Positions 57,287-64,000 of a stretch of DNA of 64,000 bases are shown in pieces. Numbering within the stretch: position 1 is the first letter of the stretch; every line of letters begins with the position of its first letter. Below the pieces are notes generated by a model. It made no database searches and was not told the origin of the DNA. It worked only from the letters and a program-made list of their open reading frames with translations. The DNA comes from an uncultured Collinsella sp. (GTDB taxonomy: Bacteria; Actinomycetota; Coriobacteriia; Coriobacteriales; Coriobacteriaceae): assembly GCA_902494195.1 (NCBI GenBank), contig CABUSH010000003.1:1-64000 (forward strand). Direction: 5' to 3'. The position numbers and the translations under genes were made by a program.

Positions 57287-57983
57287 CGAAAACAAGGGCA
57301 TTCACCCCACGGGGGTATCGTCGCGCGTGTGGATTGCGCTGGTCGCTCTGTGCGTCGCCAATGTCGTAGCGCACCTCATGGTGATGCCGAGCTTGCCTGC
57401 GCAGATTCCCACGCACTGTGGCGCGAACGGCGCCGTCGACGGTTGGGGCCCTAGCTGGATGGCCTCCGCGCTCGGCGTGCTGCCTCTGGCACTTCTTGCA
57501 ATGTTCTGCGTGGTGCCGCGCATCGATCCCAAAGGTGAGGCATATCGAACCTCGGGCAAGTTCTATCAGGGCTTCGTAATCGCCTTTACCTTGTTCATGT
57601 GTGCCGTAAGCTGGCTGGGAGAGCTTACGGTCTGGGGCGTGGTGCCGGCGGTCGGTTCGGTCAACGTGCTGATTTCCGGTGCTGTCGGTTTGCTGTTCAT
57701 CGGCGTAGGCAACTACTTGCCGCGTGTGAAGCAGAACTATACGCTCGGTATCAAGACGCCCTGGGCGCTTGCCGATCCCGAGAACTGGCGCCGTACGCAG
57801 CGCTTTGGCGGTGCCTGCATTATGGTGCTGGGTGTTGGCCTGATTGTGATGGGCGTGGCGGGTAGCGTGCTTTCGAGTGAAGTCGTCGCCGCGGTGATTG
57901 CGGTTCTGGCGTTTGGTTCAGCCGGAGCTGCCTACGTCTATTCGTATCTGCTGTGGCGCAAATCGCAGCGAGCCGTTCGCTAA
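57279..57983 (+). CDS. SdpI-family membrane protein
   Basis: 234 aa, about six membrane helices with the SdpI/DUF1648 hallmarks: LPAQIPTHCGANGAVDGWGP (cf. MPxxIPxHWN), GVGNYLPRVKQNYTLGIKTPWALADPENWRRTQRFGG. In Bacillus SdpI gives immunity to the SDP toxin and signals by recruiting SdpR. Start ATG 57279 overlaps the sdpR end by 8 bases, so translation is coupled. No toxin gene (sdpC) is beside it. Confidence 0.9.
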   Translation: MNNENKGIHPTGVSSRVWIALVALCVANVVAHLMVMPSLPAQIPTHCGANGAVDGWGPSWMASALGVLPLALLAMFCVVPRIDPKGEAYRTSGKFYQGFVIAFTLFMCAVSWLGELTVWGVVPAVGSVNVLISGAVGLLFIGVGNYLPRVKQNYTLGIKTPWALADPENWRRTQRFGGACIMVLGVGLIVMGVAGSVLSSEVVAAVIAVLAFGSAGAAYVYSYLLWRKSQRAVR

Positions 57984-58046
57984 GGTTGCGGAAAACTAGC
58001 GTACGCAGTTCATAGTGTGTTAAGGGGGACTTTTCCCAGGTAGTAT

Positions 58047-58078
58047 TAGGGGGTGTGGGCAACCATGCCCCTTTTTCG
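58047..58078 (+). terminator. Terminator before ettA
   Basis: AGGGG...CCCCT stem with a T-run TTTTT. It separates the SdpI-like gene from ettA. Confidence 0.5.
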
Positions 58079-58167
58079 TTAAGTTTCAGAGCCGATTTCC
58101 TTATTTCGTTTCCACTAAAGCGAATCAAGAATAGGGAAACAGCAGGTAGAAAGGATAGAACAGGCAT

Positions 58168-59847
58168 ATGGCGGAGTTTATCTACCAGATGTATCAGGCT
58201 CGCAAGGCCCATGGCGACAAGGTAATCCTTGACGACGTGACCCTGAGCTTCTACCCCGGTGCCAAGATCGGCGTCGTGGGCCCCAACGGTATGGGCAAGT
58301 CGACCCTGCTCAAGATTATGGCCGGTATTGAGGAGGTCTCCAACGGCGACGCCAGGCTCACCCCCGGCTACACCGTGGGCATCCTGCAGCAGGAGCCGCC
58401 GCTCGACGACGACAAGACCGTCATCGAGAACGTGCGCATGGCGTTTGGCGATATGATCGCCAAGGTCGATCGCTTCAATAAGATTGGCGAGGAGATGTGC
58501 GACCCGGACTGCGACATGGACGCCCTCATGGCCGAGATGGGCAAGCTCCAGGACGAGATCGACGCTGCCGACGGCTGGGATATTGATTCCAAGCTCGGCC
58601 AGGCCATGGACGCCCTGCAGCTGCCCGATTCCGACATGCCGGTCAACGTGCTTTCCGGCGGCGAGCGCCGTCGCGTGGCCCTGTGCAAGCTGCTGCTCGA
58701 GGCTCCCGACCTGCTGCTGCTCGACGAGCCCACGAACCACCTGGACGCCGAGTCGATCCTGTGGCTCGAGCATTTCCTGCACAACTACCAGGGCGCCGTT
58801 CTGGCCGTTACGCACGACCGCTACTTCCTGGATAACGTTGCCGAGTGGATCTGCGAGGTCGACCGCGGCCACCTCTATCCCTACAAGGGCAACTACTCCA
58901 CGTATCTGGAGACCAAGGCCGCCCGTATCGAGGCTCAGGGCAACCGCGACGCCAAGCTCGCCAAGCGCATGGAGGCCGAGCTCGAGTGGGTTCGCTCCAG
59001 CCCCAAGGCCCGTCAAGCCAAGAACAAGGCCCGCCTGGCTCGCTACGAGGAGATGGAGGCCGAGGCCCGCGCAAGCCAGAAGCTCGACTGGACCGACATC
59101 CGCATCCCCGTGGGCCCGCGTCTGGGCAACAAGGTGCTCGAGGCCCATCATCTGCACAAGGAGTTCGATGGCCGCGTGCTCATCGATGACCTTTCGTTCA
59201 CCCTGCCGCGCAACGGCATCGTGGGCGTCATCGGCCCCAACGGCGTGGGCAAGACCACGCTGTTCAAGACGATTGTGGGCCTGGAGCCGCTGACTTCGGG
59301 CGAGCTCGAGGTGGGCGAGACCGTCAAGATCTCCTACGTCGACCAGAACCGTTCCGGCATCGACCCCGATAAGAACCTGTGGGAGGTCGTCTCGGACGGC
59401 CTGGACCACATGATGGTGGGTGAGACCGAGGTTCCGAGCCGCGCGTACGTGGCGAGCTTTGGCTTTAAGGGCCAGGACCAGCAGAAGCGCGCTGGCGTAC
59501 TCTCCGGTGGCGAGCGCAACCGTCTGAACCTGGCGCTCACGCTCAAGCAAGGCGGCAACCTGCTGCTCCTCGACGAGCCCACGAACGACCTCGACGTCGA
59601 GACACTGTCCTCGCTCGAGGCGGCGCTGCTCGAGTTCCCGGGCTGCTCGGTGGTCATTAGCCACGATCGTATGTTCCTGGACCGCGTCGCCACGCACATC
59701 CTGGCGTGGGAGGGCACCGACGAGAATCCGGGCAACTGGTATTGGTTCGAGGGCAACTTTGAGGCCTATCAGGCCAACCGTATCGAGCGCCTGGGTGAGG
59801 ACGCAGCCCAGCCGCATCGTATCCACCGTAAGCTGACGCGCGACTAG
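58168..59847 (+). CDS. ettA: ABC-F protein EttA (energy-dependent translational throttle)
   Basis: 559 aa. ABC-F ATPase that binds the ribosomal E site and gates the first elongation step according to ATP/ADP ratio. The N-terminus MAEFIYQMYQARKAHGDKVILDDVTL is the EttA hallmark. It has two ABC domains: Walker A GPNGMGKST and GPNGVGKTT; signatures LSGGERRR and LSGGERNR; Walker B LLLLDEPTNHLD and LLLLDEPTNDLD. A linker (WVRSSPKARQAKNKARL) joins them. Highly biased codon use suggests strong expression. Confidence 0.95.
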   Translation: MAEFIYQMYQARKAHGDKVILDDVTLSFYPGAKIGVVGPNGMGKSTLLKIMAGIEEVSNGDARLTPGYTVGILQQEPPLDDDKTVIENVRMAFGDMIAKVDRFNKIGEEMCDPDCDMDALMAEMGKLQDEIDAADGWDIDSKLGQAMDALQLPDSDMPVNVLSGGERRRVALCKLLLEAPDLLLLDEPTNHLDAESILWLEHFLHNYQGAVLAVTHDRYFLDNVAEWICEVDRGHLYPYKGNYSTYLETKAARIEAQGNRDAKLAKRMEAELEWVRSSPKARQAKNKARLARYEEMEAEARASQKLDWTDIRIPVGPRLGNKVLEAHHLHKEFDGRVLIDDLSFTLPRNGIVGVIGPNGVGKTTLFKTIVGLEPLTSGELEVGETVKISYVDQNRSGIDPDKNLWEVVSDGLDHMMVGETEVPSRAYVASFGFKGQDQQKRAGVLSGGERNRLNLALTLKQGGNLLLLDEPTNDLDVETLSSLEAALLEFPGCSVVISHDRMFLDRVATHILAWEGTDENPGNWYWFEGNFEAYQANRIERLGEDAAQPHRIHRKLTRD

Positions 59848-59850
59848 ATC

Positions 59851-59877
59851 GTTACGCGGTTTTCCAAACCGCGTAAC
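59851..59877. repeat. 12-bp perfect inverted repeat after ettA
   Basis: GTTACGCGGTTT-TCC-AAACCGCGTAAC. It starts 3 bases after the ettA stop and has no T-run. Confidence 0.6.
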
Positions 59878-60013
59878 TGCTCGACGCTGCGCGGGCCGCA
59901 AGCACCCCATCTTGCCGTTCAAGCCGTCGCTTGCGTACCGAAGTACGGGTCGCTCCTCTTTCGCGTCACCTTGCTCGCTCTGGGACATTTTCGCTGACTT
60001 ATGCTCAACCTGG
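59878..60013. other. Intergenic region
   Basis: About 136 bases between convergent genes. I see no gene or further motif. Confidence 0.4.
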
Positions 60014-60050
60014 AAAAAACGCGGCGAACGTTTTGTGGCGTTCGCCGCGT
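60014..60050 (-). terminator. Terminator of gene at 60055
   Basis: Stem ACGCGGCGAACG (60019-60030) / CGTTCGCCGCGT (60039-60050), with a T-run on the minus strand (A-run 60014-60019). Confidence 0.85.
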
Positions 60051-60054
60051 CTTG

Positions 60055-61362
60055 CTATTCGTTTGGTTCTTCGACTTTGTCGATGGCCCAGGTGGCTCCA
60101 AGGCCGCCGGTGGTGTTGCGTCGGATGCGCACGGTGACTTCGTGGCGCTCGCCGGCCTGCGTGTAGCGCAGGGGGAAGCTTGCGCGGTTGCGCGCGGCCT
60201 CGATGGTACCGCGCTCGCGGGCGATCCAGTAGTACTCGCCGACGATGCCGAGCGTGTCGGCGCCGTAGGGGAGATAGGTCGACAGCTGGTGCAGAAGCGG
60301 GCCGGGGCAGAAGACCTCGGTCGCGAAATCGACGGGGAAGTCCTCGGGGATGGCGGGCGCTGCGGGTGTGGGGGCCGGTGCTGCAGCGGGGGCCGGAGCC
60401 GCTGCAGGCACAGGAATCTGGTCATAGACAGGTGCGGATGTGGAGTCGATGACGGGTGCAGACTCAGGCACCGGTTCCGGCTTACCTGCGAAATCTGTCG
60501 GTTCCACGGAGACGGTTGCGTCTTCAGTCTCGGTTTTGGCATCGGCTTGCGGAGCGTCCTCTGCCTCGACAGATGACTTTGCCTCGATGGGCGTGGATGC
60601 CATGGTGGTGATGCCGGCGTTGGCGTTCTCGGGGTCATAGACGACCGTAAGCGAGATGGCGGGCTGCGGCGTCTCGGGCTCCGGTGTCGACTCGGTGGCG
60701 TCCTGATCGTCGGGCTCGTCGGGCTGATCGTTCTCGGTCTCGTCGCCAAAGACATCGCTGTTTTGGAACGCAGGCGTCTCGGATTGGTTAGCGGCTTCTT
60801 CGGTTGTCGACTTGGGAGTCTCGTTGAGCTCCGCAGTGGTTTCCTGCTCTGATATGACTTCGGGATCGGTCGTGGCGGCGATTTCGGTTTCGGCCTCTGC
60901 TGTTACCCCAATAGCGACTTCGATCTCTGTCTCGGGCTCGAGTTCCGGCACGGCTTCAACTATGGCTTCGGGCTCGGGGCGCTTAACGTGCTTGGGGCGC
61001 ACGGCTTTGAGGTTCTTCTCACCGCGCTTTTTCTTTTTGTAGGACTGCTTGGCGCCCTTGGCGGTCTTGGGCTTGTCCTCGCCCTTGGCAAGTGCGGCAT
61101 CCCAGGTCTCGTTGGCGATGACCGTGGCATACAGGCGGCCGCCTTTAAAGACGGTCAGCTTAATGCAGTCGTCAAGCTCCTCGAGCAGCTCGCGCGTGGA
61201 CTCGAAGCCCAGGTCATAAGCAGTCATGTCGCCAGCGGCGAGCGCCTCCTCGACCTGCGTCATAAACGTTTGCTTGCCGCATCCAATCGCATTGCGCAGC
61301 AGGCGATACAGATAGATGTGGTTGCCCAGCGATAGCGTGGGCCTAACTATTGTCTTGCTCAT
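60055..61362 (-). CDS. Protein with conserved ends and long acidic disordered linker
   Basis: 435 aa. An N-terminal domain of about 85 residues (NHIYLYRLLRNAIGCGKQTFM...DLGFESTRELLEELDDCIKLTVFKGGRLYATVI) resembles, by eye, the LOTUS/OST-HTH fold, which binds RNA in known cases; then a Lys-rich stretch (SYKKKKRGEKN). Residues about 130-340 are Glu/Thr/Pro/Ala-rich and disordered. The C-terminal 95 residues are folded (FCPGPLLHQLSTYLPYGADTLGIVGEYYWIARERG). GAGGAG precedes the ATG. Function unknown. Confidence 0.6.
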   Translation of the reverse strand: MSKTIVRPTLSLGNHIYLYRLLRNAIGCGKQTFMTQVEEALAAGDMTAYDLGFESTRELLEELDDCIKLTVFKGGRLYATVIANETWDAALAKGEDKPKTAKGAKQSYKKKKRGEKNLKAVRPKHVKRPEPEAIVEAVPELEPETEIEVAIGVTAEAETEIAATTDPEVISEQETTAELNETPKSTTEEAANQSETPAFQNSDVFGDETENDQPDEPDDQDATESTPEPETPQPAISLTVVYDPENANAGITTMASTPIEAKSSVEAEDAPQADAKTETEDATVSVEPTDFAGKPEPVPESAPVIDSTSAPVYDQIPVPAAAPAPAAAPAPTPAAPAIPEDFPVDFATEVFCPGPLLHQLSTYLPYGADTLGIVGEYYWIARERGTIEAARNRASFPLRYTQAGERHEVTVRIRRNTTGGLGATWAIDKVEEPNE

Positions 61363-61434
61363 GGCAAATCTCCTCTTTACACACGTAAAGCATCTTACCA
61401 TCGCATAGCGTTCGCCATGACGGCACCCAAGGCA

Positions 61435-61472
61435 AACGGGCGCGAACCGCTATCGATTCGCGCCCGTTGTAC
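61435..61472. terminator. Hairpin between two minus-strand genes
   Basis: Stem AACGGGCGCGAA/TTCGCGCCCGTT; it may end transcription of the upstream minus-strand gene (61499-62449) before the 60055 gene. Confidence 0.6.
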
Positions 61473-61498
61473 AGGTTGCCTATCTGGGGATGCAGCGC

Positions 61499-62449
61499 CT
61501 AGTTGCCCGATGTCGTGCCTTGGCTTGAACTGTCAGATGTCGTGCCCGATGTGGTGCCACTCGAATTGCTGCTGTTGCTGTCTGCTGTGCTCGTTCCCGA
61601 CGTGGTGTCGCTAGTTTGGCCGCCCGTGTTCGGCTGCGAACCGTCGGTCGTTTGGCTTGAGTCGGTTGTGCCGGACGGCGTGCCACTGTTGGACGTAGAG
61701 GAATCGGTGCCCTGCGATTGGTTTTGGGTGTTCGATGACGAGTCGGCAGAGGTAGAACTGTCTTGCGTGCCGTCCGTCTGTGCCTGCTGGCTTTGCGATT
61801 GGCCGGAGCTATCCGCGTCGCTCTTGGTCGTGCGCGACGAAAGGATCGGCTCGGGGCGCTCGCCCAGACCCTCGCCGGCGGTGGTGATAAGGATGGCGCC
61901 GGCGCAGGCGATGACCGCGACGATGGCGATGGCGATCGAGAAGACGATGACCTTCTTTTGCGTCTGGCTGCGCTCTGCCGCCGCCTTGGCGCGCAGGCTG
62001 TCGGGAGCGACGCGCGCCGTGGTTGCGCGCCCCGCAATCTGGCGCATCTCCTGCGTAGTCGCGGCGCCGCCCAGGTGCTCCTCGGCATTAAACTCAACGG
62101 GCTTATAGGCGCCGGCGGGGTAGTCGACGGCGGCGTGCGTACCTTTGAGGGCTTCGGCGCTGGCAGAGATAAAGTGGCGGTAGACCTGCGAAGACACAAC
62201 GGTGATGACCGAGCTCACGGCGGCGCCGATTACCGATCCGGCGATACCGATCTTGGAGGCAAGCGCGACGCTCGTGGCGGCAGCTGCGGCGCCGGCGATG
62301 ATCTGGGGAATTGAAATGTCGTCGAACAGGCCCTTTTTGGGCGCGATGGCCATGGTCTGTCCGATGGAATGGTTTTCGTGAACGCCGTTGTTGAGCGATG
62401 CCGGCGTCATGACACGTGTGCGCGGCGCGTCGGTGTACTTGGTTGTCAT
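61499..62449 (-). CDS. Two-helix membrane protein with Ser/Thr/Gly-rich tail
   Basis: 316 aa. Residues about 45-85 (IPQIIAGAAAAATSVALASKIGIAGSVIGAAVSSVITVVSS) and 167-190 (VIVFSIAIAIVAVIACAGAILIT) are hydrophobic. The C-terminal 120 residues are Ser/Thr/Gly/Asp/Gln repeats (SSGTTSGTTSDSSSQ) and probably extracellular or disordered. GGGAGG before the ATG. No domain recognised; perhaps an envelope stalk protein. Confidence 0.65.
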   Translation of the reverse strand: MTTKYTDAPRTRVMTPASLNNGVHENHSIGQTMAIAPKKGLFDDISIPQIIAGAAAAATSVALASKIGIAGSVIGAAVSSVITVVSSQVYRHFISASAEALKGTHAAVDYPAGAYKPVEFNAEEHLGGAATTQEMRQIAGRATTARVAPDSLRAKAAAERSQTQKKVIVFSIAIAIVAVIACAGAILITTAGEGLGERPEPILSSRTTKSDADSSGQSQSQQAQTDGTQDSSTSADSSSNTQNQSQGTDSSTSNSGTPSGTTDSSQTTDGSQPNTGGQTSDTTSGTSTADSNSSNSSGTTSGTTSDSSSQGTTSGN

Positions 62450-62624
62450 ACGGGGTCCTCCCGGTGTAAATCTGCTTCGTTTCGTGTAGCCCTCAGGGTA
62501 CCCACCAGATGTGAATCGTGCGTGACGTTTAACAGATACCATCAACTCATCAAGGGGGGCTTGCTGTCTTTGGCGAAATAGCTTGATGCTAAACTGGACT
62601 TACGATTGCGAGGTGGTTTACGTG

Positions 62625-62885
62625 ATGTACCCGTATATGACATTCGAAGACGGTACCGAGGTCATTCATTCTGACCTGATTACAGATGTCGATGTCGAAA
62701 AGGTTATCGTGCATTTTGAACGACCGACGGCAGAGGGCTTCGACTCCGCTCGTTGTGAGTTGCCTTCCTGTTCGTGGACTGACTGGGAAGGGCATTTTAC
62801 TCAGAGTGAAAAACGAGCTTTCGAAGAGTGTTTGAGCAAATTATTTAGATTAGTTCGAATAAAGAAGCTGAATGCGATGACCTAA
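62625..62885 (+). CDS. Small unknown acidic protein
   Basis: 86 aa. MYPYMTFEDGTEVIHSDLITDVDVEKVIVHFERPT...FEECLSKLFRLVRIKKL. ATG at 62625 follows GAGGTGG; earlier starts (62583) are possible. Small, acidic, no membrane helix, no family recognised. DUF2087 and MFS genes follow in the same direction, all AT-richer than the rest of the window. Confidence 0.55.
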   Translation: MYPYMTFEDGTEVIHSDLITDVDVEKVIVHFERPTAEGFDSARCELPSCSWTDWEGHFTQSEKRAFEECLSKLFRLVRIKKLNAMT

Positions 62886-62932
62886 AGCGTATGCATTTTT
62901 AGTATTAGATGCGTATGAAATGGAGGATGTGA

Positions 62933-63214
62933 ATGGATGAGCTAATAGACTTTAAAAAACGATTTCTCAAGAATGGCGAGCTGGTTTCAATTCCAAAAAA
63001 GGAAAGCTATAAAAGAATCATGCTGCTATGGGCCGTCTCTTTCTTTGAATTAAATACAAGTTATACGGAGCTTCAGGTTAATCGTGTGCTTTCACAGCTC
63101 TATCCTGATTATGCCGTGTTGAGGCGGTATTTGGTTGATTATGGATTCCTATTAAGGGATGAACGAGGCCTGAAATACGAGGTTAATCGTGATGTTCACG
63201 GTATTGAGAGCTAG
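62933..63214 (+). CDS. DUF2087-domain protein
   Basis: 93 aa. SIPKKESYKRIMLLWAVSFFELNTSYTELQVNRVLSQLYPDYAVLRRYLVDYGFLLRDERGLKYEV matches the DUF2087 pattern (FPKK, YTExEVN, DyxxLRRxLVDygflxR). The domain is found fused to or beside HTH regulators and may bind DNA. AT-rich codon use. It overlaps the next gene by 23 bases. Confidence 0.8.
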   Translation: MDELIDFKKRFLKNGELVSIPKKESYKRIMLLWAVSFFELNTSYTELQVNRVLSQLYPDYAVLRRYLVDYGFLLRDERGLKYEVNRDVHGIES

Positions 63215-64000
63215 CCGTCCGGTTCGGGTCCTATATATTGCTAGAGGGATAAGCGAAATAGGCAATTGGTGTGCGAATATTGCTTTGCCAATGCTGATTT
63301 ACGAGGTAACTCACGATGTTTCTGCAACTGCTTTGATGGTCTGCTGCAGATTTGCCCCCTCTCTGTTTTCAGTTGCGCTCGCGCAGCTGCCTCAGAAGAT
63401 GGGTATCGGGACACTGCAGGCCATGAGATTGGCAGACTTAATTCGCGCGGGATTATTCGTTTGCTATATTTTTGTTGATAGTAAATGGAGTATGTTTGCT
63501 ATTACGTGCGCGGTATCGCTTTGCCGAACGGTTGAAATGCCCTGCTTTTACTCGTTGTTAAGAGCCAATACGAATAGTATCAATCGCGACGTAATTAATA
63601 ATTCGTTTGGGTTTCTGCAGAATTTGATGATGGTTCTGGGGCCAGTTGCCGGCGGTTTTGTTGTCGCTCAATTTGGGGCGGAGGCTGTTCTTGCATTAGA
63701 CGCGCTATCTTTTGCCGCGTCGTTCTGGTTGCTGCGAGATGTTCCGTCGGTTATCGAGGTTAATGATAAAGAGGGGATAAGCAAAAATGAAAAATACAGG
63801 ACTGCATTTAGTGATCTTAGCGCGAAGCACTTGGCAATTGGTTTCCTATTAATCGATATTTCTAGTGGCGTGGCATTCGGCTCTCTGAATTCTCTTTTGC
63901 CAGCTATAGCGCAATTGCAATTTGACTCGTCATCGATACAATACGGATTCCTTCAGAGCAGTCTTACAATCGGACTGTTGTTCGGAAATACAATATATGG
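63192..64000 (+). CDS. MFS transporter (3'-truncated by window)
   Basis: 269 codons are visible, open to the window end with no stop. ATG 63192 (MFTVLRASRPVRVLYIARGISEIG) overlaps the end of the DUF2087 gene; TTG 63204 is an alternative start. GACG-free, AT-rich codons. Hydrophobic helices include WCANIALPMLIYEV, AALMV-like, LIRAGLFVCYIFV, NSFGFLQNLMMVLGPVAGGFVVAQFG and AIGFLLIDISSGVAFGSL, the MFS_3/enterobactin-exporter pattern. Probable efflux carrier of unknown substrate. Cotranscribed with the DUF2087 gene. Confidence 0.75.
   Translation, partial: MFTVLRASRPVRVLYIARGISEIGNWCANIALPMLIYEVTHDVSATALMVCCRFAPSLFSVALAQLPQKMGIGTLQAMRLADLIRAGLFVCYIFVDSKWSMFAITCAVSLCRTVEMPCFYSLLRANTNSINRDVINNSFGFLQNLMMVLGPVAGGFVVAQFGAEAVLALDALSFAASFWLLRDVPSVIEVNDKEGISKNEKYRTAFSDLSAKHLAIGFLLIDISSGVAFGSLNSLLPAIAQLQFDSSSIQYGFLQSSLTIGLLFGNTIY

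Noticed and set aside
57820..59988. 722-codon minus-strand frame opposite ettA
   Set aside because: Antisense shadow of the codon-biased ettA.
1..64000. CRISPR arrays, rRNA genes, insertion sequences
   Set aside because: No regular spaced repeats, no rRNA-like sequence and no transposase were seen.

Overview
The window reads as a stretch of chromosome from an obligately anaerobic, moderately high-GC Gram-positive, most likely a gut Coriobacteriia member close to Collinsella (inference). Support: strong GGAGG-type ribosome-binding sites; GTG and TTG starts; a class III ribonucleotide reductase with its activase and no aerobic counterpart here; a CGAAC-type LexA box; and families common in gut anaerobes (DUF3793 beside flavodoxin, YolD with a UvrX-type polymerase, a CD1115-type VirD4 ATPase). 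The last 1.4 kb is visibly AT-richer than the rest and looks acquired.

Layout. 1-470: gene-poor DNA with tandem hairpins and a large nested palindrome, then tRNA-Leu. 617-3787: a partner-switching pair (PAS-GAF-PP2C phosphatase and a STAS-kinase fusion). 3893-6393: tRNA genes (Gly x3, Cys, Val) around a GH13 glucosidase gene. 6733-10235: NrdR box, long leader, nrdD, two nested palindromes and nrdG. 10302-11971: folate genes folE, an HD hydrolase and folB. 11978-19452: housekeeping genes, mostly on the minus strand (YgjP-type metalloprotease, M19 dipeptidase, SlyD-like FKBP with a UreE-like protein, HAD phosphatase, Fur/PerR, acylphosphatase, Gfo/Idh, RNase H, LysR). 19513-21036: metY with its own promoter, a short upstream ORF and a shared LysR-type operator. 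21349-27914: secreted protein, ketopantoate-reductase-like gene, cyclase, Fe-S aldo/keto reductase, Gfo/Idh oxidoreductase and endonuclease IV; the last two are each preceded by a copy of the same structured element. 28062-31166: polar amino acid ABC importer. 31283-38315: flavodoxin/DUF3793, a copper-type HMA protein behind a CsoR-like site, SOS-type YolD/polymerase pair, PAP2 phosphatase, half an iron alcohol dehydrogenase, and pgi. 38457-41325: minus-strand module of a soluble VirD4/TraG ATPase, a ClpP-like protease and an unknown protein, with iteron-like repeats at its head. 41931-43496: two HAD phosphatases.

43647-55034 is the most interesting region: a GntR/UTRA regulator followed by ten co-directional, tightly spaced genes (YfcC-type carrier, Amidohydro_3-like protein, FrlC-like epimerase, FrlB-like SIS protein, two PfkB kinases, Amidohydro_2-like protein, YjbQ, BtpA, FGGY kinase). 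The FrlC/FrlB/PfkB core resembles fructosamine (Amadori product) degradation, but the full combination matches no pathway I can name. It looks like an undescribed catabolic operon for a glycated or N-linked sugar compound.

55115-64000: TatD, TcdA, an SdpR/SdpI pair, EttA, two low-complexity proteins, a small unknown protein, a DUF2087 protein and the first 269 codons of an MFS transporter that runs off the window end.
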